From positions 1 through 34,984 of the IMG/VR virus record IMGVR_UViG_3300029153_000010: DNA of 34,984 nt; one strand, written 5' to 3'. Both the position numbers and the translations under genes were made by a program. Below the pieces are notes generated by a model, which was not told the origin of the DNA, searched no databases, and saw only the letters and a list, made by a program, of their open reading frames with translations. Every line of letters starts with the position of its first letter. Position 1 is the first letter of the stretch. Source of the stretch: a virus. Positions 23,825-32,012 of this stretch are shown here, piece after piece.

Positions 23825-24138
23825 TGCAAGACCTTCAGCTTGAAATCAGGCAGTCTGACACCGTCATCATTCTCGAACGTGTACGCGACCAGGTGCGCCC
23901 TGTGCGGCCCGTAGTCTTTGGCTTCCAGCCAAGGGCCGGCATTTATCTCCAGTATGTTGTCCTCATACTTGGGGATAAACATCTCCTGCTCGTCCAGAAC
24001 GGACCCGTCGCGAAGCACCAAGGCCCAGCGAGTGACCGCCGCCAAAGGAAGCGCATCGGCCTCCTCAAGCGTGGCGCCTCGCCAGACTTTCACGGAGAAT
24101 GAGTTGTCACGCCCGATGTAGGTTGTGAACTCAATCAT
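23821..24138 (-). CDS. small tail-region protein (105 aa)
   Basis: Beta-rich protein with no recognised family; Trp and acidic residues spread through it, and a segment (TRWALVLRDGSVLDEQ) that looks like a single small beta domain. Its stop overlaps the start of the diversified fibre gene (ATGA). Small beta proteins in this position are often connectors or chaperones of the fibre, which is only suggested by context. Confidence 0.6.
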   Translation of the reverse strand: MIEFTTYIGRDNSFSVKVWRGATLEEADALPLAAVTRWALVLRDGSVLDEQEMFIPKYEDNILEINAGPWLEAKDYGPHRAHLVAYTFENDDGVRLPDFKLKVLQ

Positions 24139-24147
24139 GGCGGCGTC

Positions 24148-24570
24148 TTAGTCGTTGATTTGGAAAAACAGGTCGTCAACGGTCACGTTAGCGCCCGTGC
24201 CGGTTACTGTCTTGCCCGTGCCATAATCACGCGCAAGCAAGATCTCGCCGGTATCGTCTGCTGAGGTGCAGATGACCGCCCAGCGGAGCGTGCCCCAGTC
24301 ATCGGCGGTGGTCGTCCACGTTTGGTCAGCAAGGCGGGCTCGAATGCCGCCGACGCCTTCCTCAACAGTCCAGTCTGCCGGGTTTAGCGTTTTTACTGAG
24401 TAGCCGGAGCCGGGCTGCTCGTGTGTCGCGATTTCTGAAAGTTCGGTTAACTCGGTAATGCTCGCCTCATCTTTATAGAGACGCAGATACAGCTGAGTTG
24501 GCGTTGCGCCGCCGGCAAAATAAGCAGACAGCATGTGGTTTCGGAGCTCGGTAGAGATCAAGTCGGCCAT
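24148..24570 (-). CDS. phage tail-region protein (140 aa)
   Basis: A beta-rich protein of unknown family. It begins with MADLISTELRNHMLSAYF and has a YLRLYKDEASI segment, a pattern I have seen in fibre-attached proteins near DGR or fibre genes but cannot name. It abuts the end of the 373-aa gene (stop TAA followed directly by ATG). The role is unknown; a tail baseplate component is possible. Confidence 0.55.
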   Translation of the reverse strand: MADLISTELRNHMLSAYFAGGATPTQLYLRLYKDEASITELTELSEIATHEQPGSGYSVKTLNPADWTVEEGVGGIRARLADQTWTTTADDWGTLRWAVICTSADDTGEILLARDYGTGKTVTGTGANVTVDDLFFQIND

Positions 24571-25692
24571 TTAAATATCCTCGTAGGCTATGGTCAGGAA
24601 GTACTGGGTTGAGTGGTTGGTGAGGTAAAGGGCTCGTGTGTTGATCAGCGGATCAACCAGGCCGAACCCGATGGGGTTTTGGTCAAGCTGAGCGCCGGCG
24701 ATCAGGGTAGACCCGCTAAGTCGCGGCGACACAGTCAAACTCGCGGACAATTCTTGGTCAACGGAACGAGGCCCGCCGCCCAAATAGGGGCTTGAGAGCA
24801 GTGAAGAGGACATTGAGGCGCTGCTGGGCGACCCGCCTGCCAGCTTTGTAGAAACGACAACCTGGCCGCCTGCCAGTGCTTTCCTGGCGATGGGCAGGCC
24901 TTCAAGGTTGGCCCCAATGCTCAAGCTGCCCTGCAGGCCTGCCTCGACTTCATAATGGGCGCGCAAAAAAGCCGTCATCTGACCCTGGACAAGTCGGCCT
25001 GACTTCACGCCGCCGGAGACAACCGCATCGACTCTGGAATTGGCGCCAGTGGTCGCTTCGGATAACGCCCCGCCGGACAAGATGGCCTCTTTTCGCATGG
25101 GGCTGTCAGAAATCATCGAATTGACCGCAATTCCACCGGACAGCGGCGAAACCCGGCGAAGGCTCCCGCCAAATATCTGGCCTCGACTGGCGCCGTTTGA
25201 TAGCACCGCGTCAATGATGTACTTGCCGGAACCTGCAAGCGTTGTTGACTGAACCCCGTACTCTAAATCCGCCTCCGAAATTAAATTGCCGCCAATGCTT
25301 GCAAGGCGAAGAAGGCCTGAGCCGACCGTAACGGATCCAAGAATGCTCCCGCCAAGGCTAGGGCTGACTCGCACGCCATCTTCCATCGCGTGAGCCCGCG
25401 ACATGCCAGCTTTAACCTCAGCGCTTGTTGTTATGCCGCCCTGAAGATTGGCCGTATAACTGATGAGCCCGTCGAAGTGGGCGGGCGAGCGAACCCCGTC
25501 AACCAGGTGCGCGCTGGCTTTTAGTTGGCTGCCTGTTGATGCGTCTGCGGTGGTGCTGAATGCCAGTATGGCGGAGATGTTGGCGCCAGAGTAAAAGGTT
25601 GTCGAGCAGGCCAGGCCACCAGCAAGCCGCGAGCCCTCATCTTTTTTCCCGTTTATCTCCGCCCCATTAAGCGGTGCGCCATTTATAATCAT
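24571..25692 (-). CDS. repetitive Gly/Ser-rich structural protein (373 aa)
   Basis: It starts MIINGAPLNGAEING, as in phage proteins with a short N-terminal anchor. The remainder is built from irregular units of 15-20 residues with a Leu/Ser-x-Gly-Gly core (LAGGL, LQGGI, LGGSI, LSGGI, LSGGAL, LAGGQ, LAGGSP). Such patterning suggests a beta-solenoid or a stack of short beta hairpins, suitable for a fibre or tail spike shaft. The last 40 residues are non-repetitive (DPLINTRALYLTNHSTQYFLT) and may be a cap. No enzyme motif is seen. The function is inferred from context only. Confidence 0.6.
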   Translation of the reverse strand: MIINGAPLNGAEINGKKDEGSRLAGGLACSTTFYSGANISAILAFSTTADASTGSQLKASAHLVDGVRSPAHFDGLISYTANLQGGITTSAEVKAGMSRAHAMEDGVRVSPSLGGSILGSVTVGSGLLRLASIGGNLISEADLEYGVQSTTLAGSGKYIIDAVLSNGASRGQIFGGSLRRVSPLSGGIAVNSMISDSPMRKEAILSGGALSEATTGANSRVDAVVSGGVKSGRLVQGQMTAFLRAHYEVEAGLQGSLSIGANLEGLPIARKALAGGQVVVSTKLAGGSPSSASMSSSLLSSPYLGGGPRSVDQELSASLTVSPRLSGSTLIAGAQLDQNPIGFGLVDPLINTRALYLTNHSTQYFLTIAYEDI

Positions 25693-25716
25693 GGAATCAA
25701 CCCTGGATAGCGGTTA

Positions 25717-26274
25717 TTAGATGAAGCGGCGAGGCTTTACTCTTGACCCGCCATGGGCGTGCCCAAGGGCAGACAGCTGCCTGGCGCTGGCTACACCGAG
25801 TCGGTACTGCCTGTTGTAATAAGAGGCCAGTTCGGCGTTTTGCCATTTCTGAGGCATCATCAGCAGCCTCCACCGCGCGCCGTCAGCGATCACCTCGCCC
25901 CATCGCGACACCACCTCGTCTGGCGGCATGTCTCCTGGAGATGGCCGGCACGCCAACGCCCCCTCAAGCAAGCTTTCTTCGGGCTTCCTGGAAAATGTGA
26001 TGGTTTCCGGGGTGTGCTGGACAAAGGTAGAATTAGACTGCCTCACGCGGCGACCGCCAAGCAGGAGCCAGCGTATGCGAAGCGGCTCCCCGTCCATGCC
26101 GGCTACTTGCGGGTAATCGGTGTTTGCGGCTACCACCACTAGGCCCTGCTCGACCCATATATCAGCCTCGGTGCACATTTCTCTGGCCATTCGAGACAAT
26201 GACTCCCGAATAGTCATTATTGGCGCCTCCGGAATGTCTTGTAAGACCTGATTAACAAGATCATCGACTGTCAT
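25717..26274 (-). CDS. head-tail / tail tube protein candidate (185 aa)
   Basis: A mixed alpha/beta protein. N-terminal helices (VDDLVNQVLQDIPEAP, IRESLSRMAREMC) precede a beta part and a C-terminal basic helix with WQNAELASYYNRQYRLGVASAR. The layout and position after the 233-aa adaptor are like small tail-tube or connector proteins of short-tailed phages. Its ATG overlaps the stop of the 233-aa gene (ATGA). The family is not named with certainty. Confidence 0.6.
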   Translation of the reverse strand: MTVDDLVNQVLQDIPEAPIMTIRESLSRMAREMCTEADIWVEQGLVVVAANTDYPQVAGMDGEPLRIRWLLLGGRRVRQSNSTFVQHTPETITFSRKPEESLLEGALACRPSPGDMPPDEVVSRWGEVIADGARWRLLMMPQKWQNAELASYYNRQYRLGVASARQLSALGHAHGGSRVKPRRFI

Positions 26275-26972
26275 GCTCTGGCCCTCTGCGGGTTAGATGA
26301 CAGATCAGGCGCGTTGGGGGAGGTGCGCTGATCGGTCTGCGCCTTCCCAGACAGCTGCTGCATGAAGGCGTTGTAGTGCATCTGCGAACGGTTCAGGTTG
26401 GCGGCATGCTCCGCGTCTTTGGCGTAGGCCCGATACAGGATGTAATCGAGCGCCACCGGGGCGTAGGCGTCGTTCAGCTTAAACGTCTCGGCGCCCACAG
26501 TGTCGAGCCCGCTTGCCTTGTCGTGCGGCTCTAGCACGGCGGAATAGATGATTTCCAGAGCAGCGCCGGACGCCGCCGGCGGGTACACGTAGAACGTCGC
26601 CGGATCCAAGTCATCAAACACGTATTGCTCGATGTTTTGGCTGGCCGGGTCCGAATGCCAGGTTCGCCGGGTGGAATCCAGCGCCTTGCGGGTGGTGACC
26701 ATCACGGCCATTTGGTTGCTGCCGGTGCCGGTGTTGCGCACTACGTCGATCAACCGAAGCCCGGAGGCCGGGATTTTTTGCTTTGTGCCGGCGTCCAGCG
26801 CTTTTTCTTCGTTGACCGAGTAAGCATCCGGTTTCAGCTGCACAGCGGCCTGATAAAACTCATTCAGCCAACCAATCAACTCTTCATTGGTCCAGCGGGT
26901 GCCGGCGGCCGTCACCTCCTGCAGCACCAGTTTTGCGTTGTTGATGATCGCGGCAACGGTGGTGACGGCCAT
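26271..26972 (-). CDS. phage adaptor protein (DUF6682-like)
   Basis: 233 residues. The helical N-terminus (VAAIINNAKLVLQEVTAAGTRWTNEELIGWLNEFYQAAVQLKP) and the segment YVYPPAASGAALEIIYSA are typical of a family of podophage adaptor proteins placed just after the coat gene, probably attaching the tail to the portal. The C-terminal helices (ALDYILYRAYAKDAEHAANLNR) also fit. The DUF6682 label is from memory of the family pattern and should be treated as likely rather than certain. Confidence 0.65.
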   Translation of the reverse strand: MAVTTVAAIINNAKLVLQEVTAAGTRWTNEELIGWLNEFYQAAVQLKPDAYSVNEEKALDAGTKQKIPASGLRLIDVVRNTGTGSNQMAVMVTTRKALDSTRRTWHSDPASQNIEQYVFDDLDPATFYVYPPAASGAALEIIYSAVLEPHDKASGLDTVGAETFKLNDAYAPVALDYILYRAYAKDAEHAANLNRSQMHYNAFMQQLSGKAQTDQRTSPNAPDLSSNPQRARA

Positions 26973-26975
26973 GCT

Positions 26976-27344
26976 TTACACCTCCCGCATATTGCGCTTT
27001 TTGGCCAGCGCGGCGGTGTACGGGTAAAACACTTTGGTGCGAGTGTTCTGCAGCAGTCTTCCCTGGTATTTCAGGTCGCTGTCGTGATCAGAGGGGCCTG
27101 CTTCGGCTGGCTCTGTGGTTGCGGCCGGATCAGGCTCAGCGGTATCACCACCCTGCTCGTCGCCTGCCTCTTGTGGCTCCGGCTCGCCCTCGTGCTCGTC
27201 CAGATGGGCGTGTAACTCGGCGCGCAGAATGTCCATGTTTTTGCGGCGGTCCAGCTCCAGCGGCGGGGTCAGCTCTCGGCCAATCGCCTCCAGCTTTTCC
27301 TTGTTGCCGGCTTCGTCAATACGGGTGCGGATTTCCTCGCTCAT
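26976..27344 (-). CDS. small acidic protein between coat and adaptor genes (122 aa)
   Basis: The N-terminal 45 residues form a charged helical part that may be a small helix-extended-helix domain (RRKNMDILRAELHAHLDEHE). The middle (about 52-88) is Glu/Pro/Ala-rich and probably disordered. The C-terminus (RTKVFYPYTAALAKKRNMREV) is a basic peptide. Such a build fits a head-surface or head-tail joining accessory. AAGGAG precedes the ATG at 27344. The function is unknown. Confidence 0.55.
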   Translation of the reverse strand: MSEEIRTRIDEAGNKEKLEAIGRELTPPLELDRRKNMDILRAELHAHLDEHEGEPEPQEAGDEQGGDTAEPDPAATTEPAEAGPSDHDSDLKYQGRLLQNTRTKVFYPYTAALAKKRNMREV

Positions 27345-27379
27345 GGGGAAAGCTCCTTTAGTGCAATCAGGGAAAGGTT

Positions 27380-27397
27380 GCCGCCCCGAAGGGCGGC
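27380..27397 (-). other. UUCG-tetraloop hairpin after the coat gene
   Basis: Minus strand GCCGCCC-TTCG-GGGCGGC, a perfect 7-bp stem with the very stable cUUCGg loop, sits just after the coat stop. No U-run follows, so it is probably an mRNA-stabilising, processing or partial-termination structure that would set coat protein made in excess of downstream genes. Confidence 0.7.
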
Positions 27398-27406
27398 GTC
27401 AGGCGG

Positions 27407-28207
27407 TTAGCCGCGCTCCGCGTACAGGTGACCGGCCGCTTTCGGGTCGATCATCTCGTAGCCGAACACGTTCAGGCCTCGGATCAACTTGCCGAAGTCT
27501 TGCGGGTTCGGCAGCGTCTCCATGTTGGTCATCTGGCTGGCGAAGGTCAGCGCCTTCTTGTGGCCAAACATGACGTTGGTGGCTTTGTTGCCGGTAGTGC
27601 CGTCGGTCACAACACTCATGTTGTTGGACACGTACACATCGAACCGGTCCAGCTGGCCAACCTTGCCGTTTCGGAACACGGAGTCGTTGTCGCCCATGGC
27701 GCTGGCGTCGCGCAGGTCGGACTTCTTCAGCATGCCGTTCATCCACGCGGGGAGGATGATGTAGCGCTGATCGTCCGGCACGTTCTGCTCGTCCAGCACG
27801 GAGCCGCAATCCACGATTACGTCCATGATGTTGGCCTTGGTGATCGCCACCGGCGCGCCGGCTTCGCCCAGGTTGTAGGAGCCAGACTTCACGCCCGCTG
27901 CAGCGCCGGTGTTCTCGGCGGCCACATCGGCGTAGACATCGCCCAGGATTTGGGTGTCGATGGCAATCTTCATCTGCTGACCGGCGTCATCAGACCAGTT
28001 GTCCATCAGCTTGATGTCCGCCTGATAGGCGTCGATGTCATTGACCTCAAAGGCAAAGTATTTCGCCTGGTCAATGTGCAGCTCTACCTTGTCGGAAGTC
28101 GGCTTTTCGTAGTTCAGGCCGCCGCCAATTTGGTAATCGTTGATCACGATGGATGGGGTGGTGCGGATCTGCACCGTGTCGCCCTGGCTGCGAACTTCGC
28201 CTTCGTA
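27407..28207 (-). CDS. major capsid protein, exon 2
   Basis: Encodes 266 residues plus stop and continues exon 1 (29246-29386) after intron removal, giving a 313-residue coat protein. Exon 2 starts with YEGEVRSQGDTVQIRT, joining the exon 1 end EIANTD. The body (LHIDQAKYFAFEVNDID, YIILPAWMNG, then VGQLDRFDVYVSNNM) has the pattern of the HK97-fold coat of podophages of this group. An in-frame GTG at 28174 could make exon 2 seem a separate short gene, but the reading frame extends to the splice site. It lies after the scaffold gene, as expected for a coat gene. Confidence 0.9.
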   Translation of the reverse strand, partial: YEGEVRSQGDTVQIRTTPSIVINDYQIGGGLNYEKPTSDKVELHIDQAKYFAFEVNDIDAYQADIKLMDNWSDDAGQQMKIAIDTQILGDVYADVAAENTGAAAGVKSGSYNLGEAGAPVAITKANIMDVIVDCGSVLDEQNVPDDQRYIILPAWMNGMLKKSDLRDASAMGDNDSVFRNGKVGQLDRFDVYVSNNMSVVTDGTTGNKATNVMFGHKKALTFASQMTNMETLPNPQDFGKLIRGLNVFGYEMIDPKAAGHLYAERG

Positions 28208-29245
28208 CAGGCGTGTTATCCCGAAGGCTCTTTATCCCTCGGTTCTGCCGGTTTCATTCCCGACAGTTCGGACTATATCTTCACCCTTTGCGGGAGCCGT
28301 AAGGCTTTCTTCCATCCGCGTGCCGGCGAACTGTCCTGTAGTACTCGCGAGAGTAACAGGCGGTGCAAAGGCCTTTGCGTCTACTGCTGTAGATCACAGT
28401 TTGGCATTCAGTGCACTGGCCGACGGGTGTCTGGCACTCGTGGGAATGCATGTCTGATAAATGGCTCAGCTTGTAAAGCATTGGATCTGGAACAAATTCT
28501 TCTATTAAGCGCCCGAATTTTTTGCTTTCTCGGGTGTTCGCTTCAATGAAGAACTGGCTGCCTGGGCTGCACGTTTTCTTGCAGCGCTTTTTGAAGGTTA
28601 TCCCGTGGTTGTCAATAAACCACCGAATTACCAGATCCACTTCTTCTTCTGAGCACATTGTTGCAATGTTCGTGGCGACTGAGGTGACTCGACCGTGCTT
28701 GTTAGTGTTCCGCCTGGCGTGGCCATCATCCATATACCAAATGGCAATCGCTTCTGGCGTCAACATGTCAAGAACCTGCTCGGTAAGGCGCTTTTTGCCT
28801 TCAGGGTAAAGCCAGCGCTTGACTTGGCCAAAGTACGGATGACTAACTCCGAACTGGTACGCCGTGTACCTGCCTCCCGGGCCATTTCTAACCTTGGTGA
28901 CATTGACCTGCCTTCCTCCAAGAGCCCAACCAAGGCGCCTCGCCTTCCACTCAACATAGAGCTTCTGGCTTTCACCGTGAAGAACCCTCATTGATCGGGA
29001 TTCATACGGATACTTACCTTGACCAAGCCTCTGACGAACCTGAATGTGTCCGTCTCCAAGCGCCATTCCGACAATCACGCCGCGCTTTTCTTTGTTCATT
29101 GCAACACCTATTTCGTGGCACTGAGGCCATGAGGTATGAAATGCATCCCTAGTCTCTGAACCTTCCCAAGTCCGTTTGGGCTTGGCTGCTGATTCCCGTC
29201 TCAGGGTTCCAGCAATTCACCAGATTTTACACCGACCACGATTTA
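28208..29245 (-). ncRNA. group I intron in the coat gene
   Basis: 1038 bases. P1: exon end ACACCGAT (29246-29253) pairs with GTCGGTGT (29229-29236), with U.G at the 5' splice site. P10: exon 2 start TACGA pairs with TCGTG (29237-29241), next to the P1 strand. Core boxes: P AATTGCTGGAA (29207-29217), Q AATCAGCAGCCAAG (29181-29194), R GTTCAGAGACTA (29150-29161), S AAGATATAGTCC (28270-28281). The last base is G (28208). The first intron codon in frame is TAA, so unspliced RNA stops at residue 47. The R and S boxes flank the nuclease ORF, so the ORF is inserted in a peripheral loop on the P7-P8 side. Confidence 0.95.
28281..29099 (-). CDS. LAGLIDADG homing endonuclease (intron-encoded)
   Basis: 272 residues. 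Motif 1 is GVIVGMALGDGH (7-18, acid D16) and motif 2 AIAIWYMDDGH (117-127, acids D124/D125), so two LAGLIDADG motifs are in one chain, an active monomer type. A C-terminal zinc-ribbon-like part has C229-x2-C232 and C245-x2-C248. The stop TGA lies against the S box of the intron. It would cut intron-less coat genes at the exon junction and copy the intron by repair. There is no obvious ribosome site before the ATG, so expression may be limited or coupled to intron RNA structure. Confidence 0.93.
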   Translation of the reverse strand: MNKEKRGVIVGMALGDGHIQVRQRLGQGKYPYESRSMRVLHGESQKLYVEWKARRLGWALGGRQVNVTKVRNGPGGRYTAYQFGVSHPYFGQVKRWLYPEGKKRLTEQVLDMLTPEAIAIWYMDDGHARRNTNKHGRVTSVATNIATMCSEEEVDLVIRWFIDNHGITFKKRCKKTCSPGSQFFIEANTRESKKFGRLIEEFVPDPMLYKLSHLSDMHSHECQTPVGQCTECQTVIYSSRRKGLCTACYSREYYRTVRRHADGRKPYGSRKG

Positions 29246-29386
29246 ATCGGTGTTCGCAATTTCGGCGAAACAGGTGCGCTCATAGAGCTTTTGCACCATT
29301 TTTCCGGACCATACCTCCGGGATAAAACCCGGGGAGCTGGAGCTGGAATAGTCCGGATGGCTTGCGTCGCGAGTTGGACCTGCCAT
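29246..29386 (-). CDS. major capsid protein, exon 1
   Basis: Encodes the first 47 residues, from ATG at 29386 (ribosome site GAAGGAG, 7 bases spacing) to EIANTD. The frame meets TAA at the first base of the intron. The sequence (DYSSSSSPGFIPEVWSGKMVQKLYERTCFAEIANTD in two parts) has the coat N-terminal style: a disordered start, then a helix contacting the next subunit. It follows the scaffold gene by 40 bases and must be spliced to exon 2 at 28207 for a full coat protein. Confidence 0.92.
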
Positions 29387-29426
29387 GATATTTCTCCTTC
29401 AAAAAGAATCGGGAACCCGCCGGGGC

Positions 29427-30374
29427 CTACTGGATGCGGCCTTCCTTTTGGGCTCGGAAAATGTCGGCTTCCAGTCGCTGCGCCTCGTCTCGGCTGTATT
29501 TGCCTTGCGTCTTGTCCCGGTAGAACTGGCTGATCTGCGCGCGGGTCCACATGGTTTGCCCCTGCGGGGTCTCGGTGGCCCGGCTGGTTTGCGGATCAAT
29601 CTGGTCTTCGGGAATGCTCGGCTTTTGAGGCTGCGACTGGTCAATAAAGGCTTTGAACACGCCGGCTACCTGGCCTGCGTCCAGTGCCTGTTGCGCTTCA
29701 ACCAGCGTCTGCTGGCGCTGTTTACCGGTCTGCGGGTCAAACCCAGCCAGGAACTGATGGAAAGCGGGGTCGTTGTTAAGCGTCAGGTAGTTCGGCACCA
29801 GGTCTTTCAGGGCGGTCCAGAAGGTCGCTTCCGCGTTCTGGCGCTTTTCCTGTTCAAACTGGTTTACCTTCTGCTCCAACTCATCCACTTTCGGGTTGTG
29901 GCCGGTGTCACGACTGGTCATGCGCTTGACGAAATCCACCAGGTCTTCACCAAACTCTTCTTTGAACTTATCCAGCTGGTCATCGGGGATGCCGCTGTTG
30001 TCGCCGGAGGGTTCGGGCTTGGCGCTTTTCAGCTCTTCGATCTGGCGGTCACGTTGCTGCACCTGGGATTCCAGGTCGTGGACCTTCTGCTGCAGCGCGG
30101 GCACCTCGGCGTTGTACTTGCCTTGCAAGACGTTGAAGCGGTTTTCCCAGTAGCTTTCTGGCTTAGCCTCTTCAGGCTTCGGCTCAGGCTCCTGAGAGCG
30201 CTTGTCGTCTTCGGCAGCCTCTTTGCCGGTGTCTGCGGATTGCGGCTCAGTGCCGGTGGCTTCAGACTGCTTCTCGCTTTCTTCCGGAGCCGGGGTCTCG
30301 CCGGGGTTCTCGGAGGGCTCGAAGTGTGCGGTGGCGTTGTCCACCTGCTGCTGAACGGACTTCGGTAGTGGCAT
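29427..30374 (-). CDS. capsid scaffolding protein
   Basis: 315 residues from ATG at 30374, chosen because AGGAG is 6 bases before it; an earlier Met at 30401 lacks one. The N-terminal third is acidic and disordered (Glu/Pro/Lys-rich). A coiled coil covers about residues 75-125 (LQQKVHDLESQVQQRDRQIEELK) and another about 150-185. The C-terminus is basic and helical (KYSRDEAQRLEADIFRAQKEGRI), as needed to bind the coat. Position between portal and coat genes is standard for scaffolds. It is not expected in mature virions. Confidence 0.8.
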   Translation of the reverse strand: MPLPKSVQQQVDNATAHFEPSENPGETPAPEESEKQSEATGTEPQSADTGKEAAEDDKRSQEPEPKPEEAKPESYWENRFNVLQGKYNAEVPALQQKVHDLESQVQQRDRQIEELKSAKPEPSGDNSGIPDDQLDKFKEEFGEDLVDFVKRMTSRDTGHNPKVDELEQKVNQFEQEKRQNAEATFWTALKDLVPNYLTLNNDPAFHQFLAGFDPQTGKQRQQTLVEAQQALDAGQVAGVFKAFIDQSQPQKPSIPEDQIDPQTSRATETPQGQTMWTRAQISQFYRDKTQGKYSRDEAQRLEADIFRAQKEGRIQ

Positions 30375-30471
30375 ATCAACTCCTGATAAGTGAGCCGGCA
30401 TGGCCGGGGTTCACGATTCGGGGTCACGGGTTCGGCCGCCTGTCTGCAGTCAGGCACCGAGCGTTCGCCCA

Positions 30472-30508
30472 CAAAAAAACCGCCTCCCATCACTGGTGAA
30501 GCGGCTTT
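30472..30508 (-). terminator. rho-independent terminator between the 75-aa gene and scaffold
   Basis: On the minus strand GCCGCTTC pairs with GAGGCGGT (two wobble pairs) around an 11-base loop, followed by a seven-T run. It lies in the 162-base gap between the 75-aa gene stop and the scaffold start. It could lower read-through from portal or isolate the scaffold-coat transcript, but no clear sigma-70 promoter is seen in the rest of the gap. Confidence 0.75.
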
Positions 30509-30536
30509 CTGGTGGGGCCTGGCGTACCAGGCGGCG

Positions 30537-30764
30537 TTACTGGTCGAAGCGCTTTCGCACTACGTCCGGGGATTGCTCAATGTCGTCAATAAGCTCGCCC
30601 CGGGCTTTGATTGAACCCTGAAGGCGCATTAACAGGGCGTGCTCCTGCGTTTGCTCCAACTGCTTGCGGTCCTGCTCCTGCTTGCGGCTGAGCCAGTCCA
30701 AAACCTTGCGGCCCTCGGGGGAGCGCGCGATTCTGGCCAGGGCCTTCCATTCCTGCTCTTCCAA
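30537..30764 (-). CDS. small charged protein overlapping the portal 3' end (75 aa)
   Basis: The start is TTG at 30764, supported by AGGAGG 6 bases before it. The sequence is helical and highly charged with few low-complexity features (WKALARIARSPEGRKVLDWL, KQEQDRKQLEQTQEHALLM). It overlaps the final 179 bases of the portal frame in another frame. Similar small proteins follow portal genes in related podophages. The portal frame in the overlap is Gly/Pro/Ala-rich, as expected of constrained overlapping coding. The role is unknown. Confidence 0.6.
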   Translation of the reverse strand: MEEQEWKALARIARSPEGRKVLDWLSRKQEQDRKQLEQTQEHALLMRLQGSIKARGELIDDIEQSPDVVRKRFDQ

Positions 30765-32000
30765 CGGGAACCTCCTGCTGGGGTTGCTGCATCATGCCCA
30801 TGATCTCCAGAAGCAACTTGCGCGCTTCCAGCGGGGTCAGAGTGCGGGTTTTCTCGGTATCGGCCTGCGTTTCCTGCATTTCGGCCTGTGTCTTGGCGGC
30901 GTTGGCGGTGCGCTCTTGCGCCTGAGCGGCTTTCTCCTGCGCTTCCGCTTCCTTGATTGCCTGCTCCAGTTGCTGCATGGCCTGGCCAGCCTGCTGTTGC
31001 TGGGCCATGTTCTCCTGCATTTTCTCTTCGGAGGGGATCACGCCCGGCATGTCCAGCTTCTCGGCCACGGCTTCGAGCAGGTCGCGGCGCCCTTCCTGGC
31101 CGATAATGCCCATGTCGAACTCGTTGGCGGTCATGGCCAGGAACTCGGTGCGCATCTGGTGGGTTTGCTCGCGAATCAGCATGGCACTGGAGCCACGCGG
31201 CACCACGTTGCAGTCGCCTTTAATGGCCTTGTCGTCGCTGTACTGCATGTTGTGCAGCCAAAGCGCTTCAATCACACGGCGGATTACGCCCCAGTCAATG
31301 TGGCGAATGGCGTCCTTGATGCCTTTGTTGGCGCTTTCCATCAGCATGGACAAGCCCGAAGCGGTCTGACCGGCCCCGCCCACGGACTCGTTGCCGTAGG
31401 CGTAGCGGGGAATGTTCGTGGCGTCGTCGGCCTTGATCTCAAACCGCTCAAACACCGTCAGCAATTCATGTGCATTGCTGTTGGGCTGGTAGAAGCGAAC
31501 CGCCGGGTTGTTGCCGGTGATGTTGGAATCCTTGGTGCGCCAGACTTTCCACGGGTAGATATCCGTCGGGTCTTCGCTCGGGTCCAGGCGGTCTTCGTAC
31601 ACCTCTACCTGGGGGCCGGAGGAAATTGCCAAGTTGTTAGCCAGGGAGCGGGCGGTGGCGTTGCACATATCCTGAATGTCAGCCATCAGTTCCGGGATTG
31701 CGATACCCCAGAACGAGCCCGGCACCGGCTGAAAGCTGGCCTTGTGGTACGGCCGGCGCTCCAGTGGATCGCGGTTTATCTTCACGCGGATGACGTGGCG
31801 GCCAATCAGTGTCGCCTCAATCTCGTACTCGGCCAGCGGGTCTTCGATGTCGTCCGGATTCACGCCCCACTGCAGCAAACTGGTGCCCTGGGCGCCGCCG
31901 GAGTAGATCAGAGCGTCGATGGTCTGGCCCCGGGTCAGCCACTCATGGCCGCGGCCTTCAAGCTGAGCCCGCTCGCCGTCGGTCCAGAGCCACCCAAGCA
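30586..32000 (-). pseudogene. portal protein, 5'-truncated fragment
   Basis: The frame is open to 32154, but only residues encoded below about 32000 look like portal: ERAQLEGRGHEWLTRGQTID, then the podophage portal core (PGSFWGIAIPELMADIQDMCNA, then SLANNLAISSGPQVEV), the wing region, and a long C-terminal helix rich in Gln/Ala/Glu (about residues 385-455 of the open frame). Portals of this phage type are usually near 700 residues with a large N-terminal part, which is missing. The 5' part of the open frame is antisense to the plus-strand gene starting at 32013. No terminase gene exists in the window, and a minus-strand promoter or start is not visible. It is therefore most likely a broken gene. 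Confidence 0.75.
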
Positions 32001-32012
32001 GGAGGACAAATA

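Noticed and set aside
27407-28174. Coat as a short stand-alone gene starting at GTG 28174
   Set aside because: The frame continues upstream to 28207, and exon 1 plus intron pairings P1 and P10 explain the missing N-terminus better than a truncated gene.
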